From NCBI GenBank assembly GCA_029939535.1, contig JAOZST010000014.1:1-35713 (forward strand): a DNA stretch of 35,713 nt, read 5' to 3'. The translations under genes were made by a program, and so were the position numbers. Positions 7,528 through 14,926 of this stretch are shown one piece after another. Each line of letters begins with the position of its first letter. The first letter of the stretch is position 1. Below the pieces are notes generated by a model. The model worked only from the letters and a program-made list of their open reading frames with translations, ran no database searches and was not told the DNA's origin. Source of the DNA: NBML01 sp029939535 (GTDB lineage: Bacteria > Desulfobacterota > Desulfobacteria > Desulfobacterales > Desulfobacteraceae).

Positions 7528-8709
7528 TCAGCCATATAAATGGTATTTTTTTGTATTGCTTTTAAACTTATCTAACCCGGCTGCCCAGCCCACTGCAAGC
7601 TCTTCCAGATCTTTTTGTTTTGTGATTTTTGTTCTGAAATCCCGGCTGCCAAGAATCAGATCAATGGGCATGCGTTCATACTCGTATTCATAGGGTGGTG
7701 ATTTAAACTTAAATTCCCTGGGATGCAATTTAATTATAAGCTGCATGAGTAAAAGAGATGTCCAATAGGGCTTGAAATCCTGCCTTGATGTGACATGGAT
7801 ATGAAAGCCCCTGCATACCTGATTCTGCCATTTACCTGAAGTGGGTTCAAAATTGACCGGTCGAAGACAGGCTCCCTGGATTTTTGGGCCTGCCTTTTGC
7901 AGGATTGCTCCAGTGTCCAGAAAAGGTGCTCCAAACTGCTCAAAGGGGAGGGTAGTACCACGGCCCTCGGAAATATTGGTTCCCTCAAAGATGACCTGGC
8001 CCGGGTAAACCATGCAGGACATGGGAGTGGGCAAGTTGGGAGAGGGAGGAATCCACACAAGCCCGGTGTCCTGCCAGTACATGTTGCGTTTCCATCCATT
8101 CATGGGGATGATTTTCAGGTCGCAACCCAGGTGAAATTCCTGATTAAAAAATTGAGAGATCTCTCCCACTGTCAGCCCATGCCGCATGGGAATGGAAAAT
8201 CTTCCCACAAAGGAGGTATAATCTACATCCAGAAGATTTCCTTCTATCTCAAGGCCGCCAATGGGATTGGGCCGGTCAAGGATTACAACGGTTTTGTTGA
8301 GTTTTGCTGCAATTTCAAGGCAATAGGAAATAGTATATATAAAGGTATACACCCTTGTTCCCACATCCTGGATGTCTATGATAAGGGTATCAATCCTGTC
8401 AAACATGTCCTGGGTGGGAATTCTTGAGGAGTTGTAAAGACTGAATACAGGAATGTTCAGCAGGGGATGAAGCCCATGGTCTGATTCAATCATATTATCC
8501 TGCTTTTCAGCATAAAACCCATGCTGGGGAGAAAATAATGCCTTTAATTGCCCTGGAAAGGTCATGGTAATAATATCCAGGGCATGATTCAAATTTTTAT
8601 CAACAGAGGCTGGATTGGCAAGGAGACCAAGGCGTTTTCCTTTTAACCAGCCTGGCGGGTTTGTTCCCAGGTTTTCAAGTCCTGTTTTTACCTTGTGATT
8701 ATGACTCAT
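7528..8709 (-). CDS. Exo-beta-N-acetylmuramidase NamZ family (DUF1343)
   Basis: A 393-residue protein of the DUF1343 family, whose characterised members (Bacillus NamZ, glycoside hydrolase family 171) release terminal MurNAc from peptidoglycan fragments. Family hallmarks include GLLANPASVD, FSPQHGFYAEKQ, the segment IDIQDVGTRVYTF, LDRPNPIGG, and VWIPPSPNLP followed by YPGQVIFEGTNISEGRGTT. No signal peptide or lipobox precedes the domain: the N-terminus is hydrophilic (MSHNHKVKTG). The enzyme therefore looks cytoplasmic, unlike secreted NamZ. The gene is transcribed away from hisC and stands alone. The murU-amgK fusion about 3.4 kb away would use exactly the MurNAc this enzyme releases. Confidence 0.87.
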   Translation of the reverse strand: MSHNHKVKTGLENLGTNPPGWLKGKRLGLLANPASVDKNLNHALDIITMTFPGQLKALFSPQHGFYAEKQDNMIESDHGLHPLLNIPVFSLYNSSRIPTQDMFDRIDTLIIDIQDVGTRVYTFIYTISYCLEIAAKLNKTVVILDRPNPIGGLEIEGNLLDVDYTSFVGRFSIPMRHGLTVGEISQFFNQEFHLGCDLKIIPMNGWKRNMYWQDTGLVWIPPSPNLPTPMSCMVYPGQVIFEGTNISEGRGTTLPFEQFGAPFLDTGAILQKAGPKIQGACLRPVNFEPTSGKWQNQVCRGFHIHVTSRQDFKPYWTSLLLMQLIIKLHPREFKFKSPPYEYEYERMPIDLILGSRDFRTKITKQKDLEELAVGWAAGLDKFKSNTKKYHLYG

Positions 8710-8778
8710 AGTGATTCATGAATGCCTTATTTTGGAGTTGGCTTGCAATTAATTTACAACTGATCTCTACCATAGTTA

Positions 8779-8807
8779 TTGACAAAATTTCAAATCCTAA
8801 CTAAATA
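8779..8807 (+). promoter_or_regulatory. Candidate promoter of the hisC-cmk transcript
   Basis: Consensus TTGACA at 8779-8784 is followed after 17 nt by TAAATA at 8802-8807, a weak -10. The next bases are AT-rich and the hisC ribosome-binding site AGGAGG lies at 8824-8829. The perfect -35 supports the call; the poor -10 limits it. Confidence 0.45.
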
Positions 8808-8838
8808 TTGTTTTTTTACTTGCAGGAGGCAGGATTCA

Positions 8839-9936
8839 ATGAAATTCAAAGTCAGCACCACTATTGAAAGCATCAAACCCTATGAGGCAGGCAAACCAAT
8901 AAAAGAACTGGAGAGGGAATACCAGATCTCAAAAGCTGTAAAGCTTGCCTCCAATGAAAATCCCCTGGGTTTTTCTCCAAAGGTTAATGCAGCGGTTAAT
9001 GAAAATCTTTCCAATATGAACAGGTATCCTGAACCAATTCCTCACAACCTGTGCAGAAAAATTGCAGATCGGTACAGGGTTGGTTTTGAAAATATTGTGC
9101 TTGGAAATGGATCTGATGATATCATTGCTCTTTTATGCCATGGCTTTTTAAATCCAGGGGATGAGGCTGTCATGCCTCTGCCTTCTTTTCTCATGTATGA
9201 AATCAGTGTCAAGGTTGCCAAAGGTGTGCCTGTCATGGTACCCCTCAAAGACTATACCACCAACCTTGACGGGATTATAGAAAAGGTGGGCCCAAAAACA
9301 AAGTTGGTTTTTATAACCAATCCATTTAATCCCACGGGCAGTACAATTACCCGGGATGAATTTCTGGCTTTTGCAAACCAGATGCCCAGGGATGTCATCA
9401 TTGTGGTGGATGAAGCATATATCGAATTTGTCAGAGATGGGTCAGTGTTTAATTCACTTGATGAGCCTTTAAAAGATTCAAGGCTGGTTACTTTGAGGAC
9501 TTTTTCCAAGGCCTATGGCCTGGCTGGTTTTAGAATAGGATATGGGATCATGGACAGGGAAGTTGCTGAAATCCTCAACAGGATACGCCAGCCTTTTAAT
9601 GTGAACACCCTTGCCCAGGTGGCCGGGGAAGCGGCCATTTCAGACGATGAATTTTTAAACAAAAGCATTCAAACCATTCAAGGGGAAATTGATTATCTTT
9701 CTTTGGAATTAACAAAAATGGGATTTGTTCCTCTTCCCACCCAGGCTAATTTTCTCATGGTTGACTTGAAAACAGATGCCAACAATGTTTTTACTGCCAT
9801 GTTAGAGCAGGGGGTAATTGTCCGGTCAATGAAATCCTATGGATTTGATACTTTTTTAAGGGTTAATGCTGGAACTGCTGAGGAAAATCAAATATTTATA
9901 TCCGTTTTACAAGATGTCTTGAACAATCAAACCTAG
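8839..9936 (+). CDS. hisC: Histidinol-phosphate aminotransferase
   Basis: PLP-dependent fold-type I aminotransferase of histidine biosynthesis, which converts imidazole acetol-phosphate and glutamate to histidinol-phosphate. It has 365 residues from the ATG at 8839, chosen because AGGAGG at 8824-8829 sits nine nt upstream. An in-frame ATG at 8779 coincides with the -35 box and has no Shine-Dalgarno. Visible motifs are LASNENPLG (substrate pocket, about 36-44), NPFNPTG (about 161-167), DEAYIEF (about 191-197) and the Schiff-base lysine in TFSKAYGLAGFR (Lys about 224). cmk follows after 21 nt. Some HisC-like enzymes also act on aromatic amino acids, so the exact substrate is not proven. Confidence 0.9.
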   Translation: MKFKVSTTIESIKPYEAGKPIKELEREYQISKAVKLASNENPLGFSPKVNAAVNENLSNMNRYPEPIPHNLCRKIADRYRVGFENIVLGNGSDDIIALLCHGFLNPGDEAVMPLPSFLMYEISVKVAKGVPVMVPLKDYTTNLDGIIEKVGPKTKLVFITNPFNPTGSTITRDEFLAFANQMPRDVIIVVDEAYIEFVRDGSVFNSLDEPLKDSRLVTLRTFSKAYGLAGFRIGYGIMDREVAEILNRIRQPFNVNTLAQVAGEAAISDDEFLNKSIQTIQGEIDYLSLELTKMGFVPLPTQANFLMVDLKTDANNVFTAMLEQGVIVRSMKSYGFDTFLRVNAGTAEENQIFISVLQDVLNNQT

Positions 9937-9957
9937 GAAAAATATAGAGGAAAAAAT

Positions 9958-10617
9958 ATGAACCATAGAATCATCACCATTGACGGTCCGGCCGGAGCTG
10001 GAAAAACAACCATCAGTAAACTTTTGGCCCGCAGGTTAGGGTGTGTTTATGTGGATACCGGCGCCCTGTACCGGGGTGTTGCCTATGAAATACAGAAGCA
10101 GCAAATTGACTGGGAAGACGAATCATGCCTTGAAATTTTTCTTAAAAATTTGAAATTGAATTGTATTCTGGAAAAGGACAACCTTTCCCTGATATCTTCA
10201 GGAAAGGATATCACTCCTTTTATAAGGACCCCTGAAATTTCCATGCTTGCCTCAGCCACTTCGGCAAGACCCCAGATAAGATCCGCACTGCTGGATATCC
10301 AGCGAAATATCGCCCAGACCCAGGATGCAGTATTTGAGGGACGGGATATGGGTACTGTAGTGTTTCCCGAAGCTTCTTTTAAATTTTTTCTATTTGCAGA
10401 CCTGTCTGTTCGTGCCAAAAGGCGATATGATGAAATACCTGGTTCTCAAAAGGATATAACCAGGGTCCAGCAGGAGATGGAAAGCAGGGATGCCAATGAT
10501 TCTCAACGAAAAGAAGCTCCCCTGAAAGCAGCTTTTGATGCAATAAAAATAGATTCCACTGGTTTGACTATCCAGGAGGTTATTGACGAAATTCTTAAAA
10601 ACATCTCAAAAGCATAG
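9958..10617 (+). CDS. cmk: Cytidylate kinase
   Basis: Phosphorylates CMP and dCMP with ATP in pyrimidine salvage and in recycling of CMP from lipid and RNA turnover. It has 219 residues, the usual length. The P-loop GPAGAGKTT is at about 10-18, the CMP-binding segment VDTGALYRG at about 32-40, and EGRDMGTVVFP in the middle is the family signature for the NMP site. RAKRRYDE is the lid region with Arg residues for the phosphates. It lies between hisC and rpsA; cmk-rpsA adjacency is widespread in bacteria, including E. coli. Confidence 0.95.
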   Translation: MNHRIITIDGPAGAGKTTISKLLARRLGCVYVDTGALYRGVAYEIQKQQIDWEDESCLEIFLKNLKLNCILEKDNLSLISSGKDITPFIRTPEISMLASATSARPQIRSALLDIQRNIAQTQDAVFEGRDMGTVVFPEASFKFFLFADLSVRAKRRYDEIPGSQKDITRVQQEMESRDANDSQRKEAPLKAAFDAIKIDSTGLTIQEVIDEILKNISKA

Positions 10618-10634
10618 AATCCATCATATTTTAG

Positions 10635-10663
10635 TTGATTTTTTTAATTTTAGTTGTTATAAA
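10635..10663 (+). promoter_or_regulatory. Extended -10 promoter for rpsA
   Basis: TTGATT at 10635-10640, a 17-nt spacer and TATAAA at 10658-10663, preceded by TG at 10655-10656, give an extended -10 promoter. It lies about 75 nt upstream of the rpsA start at 10738. This would allow rpsA transcription independent of hisC-cmk. Confidence 0.65.
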
Positions 10664-10737
10664 GATAAATTGCACTTGTGCTCCTTTTACTTGTAGGCGG
10701 CAGGTACAAAAAAATTCGATTAGGGGGAATAATATTA

Positions 10738-12555
10738 ATGAACAACATTACTGAAGAAAACGAAGACCAAGACATGAATACTGAAGAATTAGAGACACAG
10801 GAAACAGCATCTGAGACCGGGATGGAAGACATTACCGGAGAAGAGACCATGGAAGAGCTTTTGGGCATTTATGAATCCAGCCTTAGCAAATTTGAAGAGG
10901 GACAGGTAGTTACCGGAACTGTCATATCCGTCGGCAGGGAAAAAGTTCTCGTCGATGTGGGATATAAATCTGAAGGCCAGATCTCTATTCATGAATTCAT
11001 TGATGAAGAAGGCAATATTAATGTCAATGTCAATGATGAATTTGAGGTAATGATTGAAGTCTGGGATGAGGAAGAGGAAACTGTTCTTTTGTCCCATGAA
11101 AAAGCCAAAAAGGTAAAAGTCTGGGATGCCATTAAAGACATTTATGACGATGACGGAACCATTGAGGGTGTCATTACCAGCCGGGTTAAAGGCGGTTTTT
11201 CCGTTGATATCGGTCTTCTGGCATTTCTGCCGGGTTCCCAGGCTGATTTACGGCCCATCCGGAACATGGATGAAATGGTGAACAAAACCTATACCTTTAA
11301 AATTCTTAAGTATAACAAGAAAAGAAACAATATCGTGCTATCCAGAAGGGTACTTCTTGAAGCCAAACGCGATGAATTGCGTACTACCACCCTTGCAGCC
11401 ATTGAAAATGACAAGGTCATGGAAGGTATTGTTAAAAATATTACTGAATACGGTGTCTTCGTGGATCTTGGAGGTGTTGACGGACTCCTTCATATCACCG
11501 ATATTTCATGGGGAAGGGTTAAACATCCGTCAGAACTCTTTTCTGTAGGTGATAAAATCAATGTGAAAATCCTTTCCTTTGATTTTGAAAAAGAAAGGGT
11601 ATCCCTTGGTATGAAACAGCTGACGCCTGATCCCTGGACAATGGCTGTTGAAAAATATCCCATTCAATCCAAGGTAACCGGCAAGGTTGTCAGTCTGACT
11701 GATTACGGTGCATTTATAGAACTGGAAGAAGGTGTTGAAGGCCTGATCCATGTGTCTGAAATGTCCTGGACCAGAAAGATTCGTCATCCATCCCAGATGG
11801 TTGCTGTGGGCGAGGAAGTGGAAGCAGTTGTGCTTGACTTGAAACCGGATAACCGTAGAATCTCCCTTGGTATTAAACAAACCGTTGATAATCCATGGGA
11901 AGTGATTTCCCAGAAATATCCCGTGGGTACCATTATTGAAGGTAAAATCAAGAATATTACTGAGTTTGGTCTTTTCATCGGTATTGATGATGATATTGAC
12001 GGCCTGGTTCATATTTCTGATATTTCCTGGACAAAACGGATCAAACATCCTTCTGAGGTATACAAGAAAAATGATACCATTCAGGCAGTTGTCCTTGATA
12101 TTGATAAAGGCAATGAAAGATTTTCTCTGGGTATCAAACAGACCCAGGCAGATCCCTGGGAATCCGTTGCAGAACGTTATGAAGTGGGTAAGGAAATATC
12201 CGGTGTTATCACCAATCTCACCGACTTTGGCGTATTTGTAGAACTGGAAGAAGGGATTGAAGGCCTTGTTCATGTTTCTGAAATCAGTAAAGAAAACGTC
12301 AAGAGTCCAAAAGAGCGTTACCAGATCGGAGAGACCATTACTGCAAGGGTAATGAATATAAACTCCGATGAAAGACGGATTGGACTTTCCATCAAACGTC
12401 TTGAAGAAGATGACGATGATAAGTATCTTGAAGAATTTGCAAAGAACATGAAACCTGCTACCTCTTCTTTTGGTGAAATCCTCCGGACCAATATCCAGGA
12501 GCAGATTGAAGCCAATAAAGCTCAGGAAGCAGCTGAAGAAAAGAAAAAAGATTAA
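10738..12555 (+). CDS. rpsA: 30S ribosomal protein S1
   Basis: RNA-binding ribosomal protein that unwinds and recruits mRNA to the 30S subunit. It has 605 residues from the ATG at 10738; AGGGGG at 10722-10727 decides this start over an upstream in-frame codon at 10678. Six S1 OB-fold repeats are visible, at roughly 52-122, 140-204, 226-294, 311-381, 398-468 and 485-553. The last four share G(V/L)FV/I..G(V/I)(D/E)GL(L/V/I)H(V/I)S/T. An acidic N-terminal extension (1-50) makes it longer than E. coli S1 (557). The C-terminus is a charged helix ending in KKKD. The stop lies 15 nt before an assembly gap, so the coding region is complete. Confidence 0.95.
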   Translation: MNNITEENEDQDMNTEELETQETASETGMEDITGEETMEELLGIYESSLSKFEEGQVVTGTVISVGREKVLVDVGYKSEGQISIHEFIDEEGNINVNVNDEFEVMIEVWDEEEETVLLSHEKAKKVKVWDAIKDIYDDDGTIEGVITSRVKGGFSVDIGLLAFLPGSQADLRPIRNMDEMVNKTYTFKILKYNKKRNNIVLSRRVLLEAKRDELRTTTLAAIENDKVMEGIVKNITEYGVFVDLGGVDGLLHITDISWGRVKHPSELFSVGDKINVKILSFDFEKERVSLGMKQLTPDPWTMAVEKYPIQSKVTGKVVSLTDYGAFIELEEGVEGLIHVSEMSWTRKIRHPSQMVAVGEEVEAVVLDLKPDNRRISLGIKQTVDNPWEVISQKYPVGTIIEGKIKNITEFGLFIGIDDDIDGLVHISDISWTKRIKHPSEVYKKNDTIQAVVLDIDKGNERFSLGIKQTQADPWESVAERYEVGKEISGVITNLTDFGVFVELEEGIEGLVHVSEISKENVKSPKERYQIGETITARVMNINSDERRIGLSIKRLEEDDDDKYLEEFAKNMKPATSSFGEILRTNIQEQIEANKAQEAAEEKKKD

Positions 12556-12691
12556 GACCAAGATTAAGANNNNNNNNNNNNNNNNNNNNNNNNNNNNNNN
12601 NNNNNNNNNNNNNNNNNNNNNNNNNNNNNNNNNNNNNNNNNNNNNNNNNNNNNNNNNNNNNNNNNNNNNAAGATTAAGACCAAGATTAAGA
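12548..12691. repeat. 12-bp tandem repeat interrupted by a 100-N assembly gap
   Basis: Both edges of the gap (N at 12570-12669) carry the same 22 bases: the unit AAGATTAAGACC followed by ten bases of a second copy (12548-12569 and 12670-12691). The gap therefore lies inside a 12-bp tandem array, or is an unmerged overlap of zero true length. The repeat overlaps the last codons and stop of rpsA and runs into its 3' untranslated region, ahead of the terminator. The real copy number is unknown. Confidence 0.8.
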
Positions 12692-12744
12692 ATAAAACAA
12701 TAATACTATAATGTAATTGATTGTTTTTCCAATATCGTTACAAG

Positions 12745-12781
12745 GGCCGGATAAATTAATCTTTTATCCGGCCTTTTTTTT
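12745..12781 (+). terminator. Rho-independent terminator of rpsA
   Basis: GGCCGGATAAA at 12745-12755 pairs perfectly over 11 bp with TTTATCCGGCC at 12763-12773, with a 7-nt loop and eight T residues (12774-12781). The non-coding interval 12556-12869 holds the gap-bearing repeat, this terminator and a direct repeat just before sppA. Confidence 0.93.
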
Positions 12782-12824
12782 GTGACAGCCTTTCCAGGCC
12801 GATTTTTGAATTTGAATTTTGAAA

Positions 12825-12847
12825 TGGACCTTTACAGTGGACCTTTA
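12825..12847 (+). repeat. Direct repeat upstream of sppA (possible operator)
   Basis: The 10-mer TGGACCTTTA occurs at 12825-12834 and again at 12838-12847, with a 13-bp period, ending 22 nt before the sppA start. It could be a regulator site near an sppA promoter, or chance duplication. No good -35/-10 pair is evident around it. Confidence 0.4.
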
Positions 12848-12869
12848 AAATAAGATGAGATAAGTATTC

Positions 12870-13772
12870 ATGTTTTTACGACGACATCCATTTTTATTTT
12901 TTTTGACTATTATATCTGCCTGTATGACCTTTATATTTTTAGGATTTGTCGGGCTTGCCTTTGTCAGTTCAAAAATGATCAATACCGGTTTCTCAGATAT
13001 TCGCGGCAGCCATAAGGGAAATATAGGTATTGTGGAAGTGGTGGGGCCCATCTTGTCTTCAAAAAAAATCATTGAAGATATTAAGACCTTTCGGGAAAAT
13101 GAAGACATAAAAGCCATTATTATCCGGGTGGACAGTCCTGGCGGTGGTATTGGTCCCTCCCAGGAGATCTACAGGGAACTTATAAAGACCAGAACTACAA
13201 AACAGGTCATTGCCTCCATGGGGTCTGTTGCGGCCTCAGGCGGTTATTATATTGCAGCAGCCACCCAGGGTATAGTTGCCAATCCTGGAACCATTACCGG
13301 CAGTATCGGGGTCATCATGGAATATGCCAATCTCATGGAAATAGCAAAAAAGATCGGTATTTCTCCTGTGGTGATTAAAAGCGGGGAGTTCAAGGACATG
13401 GGATCTCCCTTGCGGGCACTTAAGGAAAAAGAGAAAAAATTATTGCAGCAGCTGGTGGATGAGCTCCATAAACAATTTGTAAGTGATGCAGCCAGGGCCA
13501 GAAATATTAAATTTGAAACTATGGCAAAACTGGCGGATGGCCGGGTTTATACGGGTCAAAAAGCATTGCAGCTCAAGCTTGTGGATCGGTTGGGAAATCT
13601 GGATGATGCTGTACAATGGGCCGGTGAATTGGCCCAGATCCAGGGAAAACTGACTCCGGTTTATCCAAAAGAAGACAAAATGACCTTTATTCGAAGGCTT
13701 GCCGATACCCTATTCAAAGATATCAACATCTCCGGCACCATAACGGATAATTTCAGGTATATCATCAATTAG
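12870..13772 (+). CDS. sppA: Signal peptide peptidase SppA (short, S49 family)
   Basis: Membrane-anchored serine protease that degrades leftover signal peptides. It has 300 residues, the short single-domain form. An N-terminal transmembrane helix (about 8-33) follows a basic start (MFLRRH). The Ser nucleophile is in MGSVAASGGYY (about 123) and the general-base Lys in KSGEFKDMGSP (about 175, spaced from the Ser as in Bacillus SppA). VDSPGGG (about 87-93) shapes the oxyanion region. The start has only a weak upstream purine stretch. The last 63 nt overlap the 3' end of the convergent yciO-like gene. hisC-cmk-rpsA-sppA runs in one direction, but the terminator after rpsA suggests separate transcription of sppA. 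Confidence 0.92.
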   Translation: MFLRRHPFLFFLTIISACMTFIFLGFVGLAFVSSKMINTGFSDIRGSHKGNIGIVEVVGPILSSKKIIEDIKTFRENEDIKAIIIRVDSPGGGIGPSQEIYRELIKTRTTKQVIASMGSVAASGGYYIAAATQGIVANPGTITGSIGVIMEYANLMEIAKKIGISPVVIKSGEFKDMGSPLRALKEKEKKLLQQLVDELHKQFVSDAARARNIKFETMAKLADGRVYTGQKALQLKLVDRLGNLDDAVQWAGELAQIQGKLTPVYPKEDKMTFIRRLADTLFKDINISGTITDNFRYIIN

Positions 13773-14318
13773 GGATACAACGGAAGAGGGACTACCCGGT
13801 ACAGACCCACCATCGATGACCACTTCCAGACGATTTCCAAAGTAGTCATGAAGCAGGGACGGATCTTCAAATATATTTCCGTCAGGGTCAGTTGCAGATG
13901 TGGAGATAATGGGATTACCCAGTTCCTTAGCCATTGATAATGCGATTTTATTGTCCGGCACTCTGATACCGGCTGTCCTTCGTTTGGTCAGCATGATTTT
14001 GGGTACCATTCTGGAGCCTGACAATATAAAAGTATAGGGACCTGGCAAAAGCCGCTTCATATTCCGGTATGCAAAATTTGAGACCTTGGCATAGGTTGCA
14101 ATATCCTTGAGGTCAGGACATATAAAACTAAAGGGTTTTGTTTTGTTCCTCTGCTTGATGCTATATATTTTTTCAATGGCCTTTTTGTTCATGATATCAC
14201 AGCCGATACCATAAAAGGTATCAGTTGGATAGGCAACAATTCCGCCTTTTTTTACAATATCAACCACCCGCAGGATCTGCCTCTCCTGGGGATTATATGG
14301 ATTGATTTTTAATAACAT
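13710..14318 (-). CDS. YciO/YrdC/Sua5-family threonylcarbamoyl-AMP synthase-like protein
   Basis: A 202-residue protein from the ATG at 14318, preceded by AAGGG with 8-nt spacing. A longer version from a TTG at 14399 has no Shine-Dalgarno and adds a stretch unlike the family. It follows E. coli YciO closely in pattern: NPYNPQERQILRVVDIVKKG at the N-terminus, YPTDTFYGIGCD, SIKQRN, FSFIC.DLKD, LPGPYTFIL, KRRTAGIRVPDN and STSATDPDG. The YrdC fold binds ATP and threonine. TsaC/Sua5 members make threonylcarbamoyl-AMP for t6A in tRNA, while YciO members are weakly active or of unclear role. mtaB, which modifies t6A, lies about 8 kb away. The gene is convergent with, and overlaps, sppA. Confidence 0.87.
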   Translation of the reverse strand: MLLKINPYNPQERQILRVVDIVKKGGIVAYPTDTFYGIGCDIMNKKAIEKIYSIKQRNKTKPFSFICPDLKDIATYAKVSNFAYRNMKRLLPGPYTFILSGSRMVPKIMLTKRRTAGIRVPDNKIALSMAKELGNPIISTSATDPDGNIFEDPSLLHDYFGNRLEVVIDGGSVPGSPSSVVSLIDDIPEIIRYGAGDVDIFE

Positions 14319-14451
14319 CTTTAAAACCCTTCTTAGCTTTTTTTCTCTGTCCTGAGGTATAGTTATCCGCTCCTGATGGTTCCAGGGCTGAATTACCAAA
14401 TATTAACAAAAGACAAACTATAGGTAAAATCCGCTGGTGTCAATTAAATCA

Positions 14452-14641
14452 TCAATCTCCGAATTTTTTAGCGGTTTCACCGTACTGGAGGAGTTCTTTT
14501 TAAATATTGATGTAGATAAATTTATATGGACGGCGTAATACGGTGAGCAACATAAACAGCTCGTTCAGCACTGGCCAAAGCTCCTTCAAGGTATCCTCCT
14601 CCGTACTGGTCCGAGGTCTCGGTCCCTGCAAAAAAAATGAT
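14452..14641 (-). pseudogene. 3' remnant of an FAD-dependent amine oxidase
   Basis: Translating the minus strand from 14641 gives IIFFAGTETSDQYGGGYLEG followed by a run like ALASAERAVYVAHR. This is the characteristic C-terminal FAD-contacting motif of flavin monoamine oxidases (G-T-E-T...G-Y-x-E-G-A). The frame is closed by a stop at 14660-14680 on the upstream side and by TAA at 14522-14524. A second frame ending in a plausible terminus (ELLQYGETAKKFGD, stop at 14452-14454) follows, suggesting frameshifts. Only about 30 conserved residues survive and no start exists. This is a decayed gene with its 5' part lost. Confidence 0.7.
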
Positions 14642-14703
14642 CCTATATACTATGAAGAAATACCTGCTCAAAATGCGTTAATTTTTCTTGTATTCTTAAC
14701 CAG

Positions 14704-14811
14704 GTTCCAAAGGAGGTGGTTGATGAATATTTAAAGTAAAATGAAGTGATGAGAAAGGCGTGGGAAAAAGCAGGGTATATAGAACTTGCCAGAAACAATA
14801 AATTTTGGTAA
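14704..14811 (+). pseudogene. 3' remnant of an unidentified gene
   Basis: The plus-strand frame reads VPKEVVDEYLK, then a stop at 14737-14739, then NEVMRKAWEKAGYIELARNN and a terminal stop at 14809-14811. The composition (amphipathic, charged helix, terminal KFW) looks like the C-terminus of a real protein interrupted by a nonsense codon, with no start and no 5' part. I do not recognise the family. Together with the amine oxidase remnant on the opposite strand it fills most of the 608-nt stretch between yciO and guaB. The remainder (14812-14926) holds only the guaB leader. Confidence 0.5.
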
Positions 14812-14926
14812 GAGTACGTGTTTATATACTGAATTTTGATTTTAAATTTGGCTGGTCGTTTAAACTTTTTAGATGGCTGGCCTTAATAGTATTTAATAAA
14901 CACTTTTTCCTTTCTGGAGGCTTTTT

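Noticed and set aside
8779..8838. Longer hisC start at 8779
   Set aside because: The start codon overlaps the candidate -35 box, lacks a Shine-Dalgarno, and the added 20 residues are unlike HisC; AGGAGG before 8839 decides the shorter form.
11530..12561. Minus-strand open frame of 343 codons opposite rpsA
   Set aside because: Its apparent internal repeats (FRHMDQAFN-like) merely reflect the repeated S1 domains on the other strand.
14319..14399. Longer yciO-like start at a TTG (14399)
   Set aside because: No ribosome site; the extra 27 residues do not match the family, whose N-terminus fits the ATG at 14318.
14812..14926. Purine riboswitch upstream of guaB
   Set aside because: I looked for a three-way junction with conserved loop bases and found none; the leader is plain AT-rich DNA with a normal ribosome-binding site.
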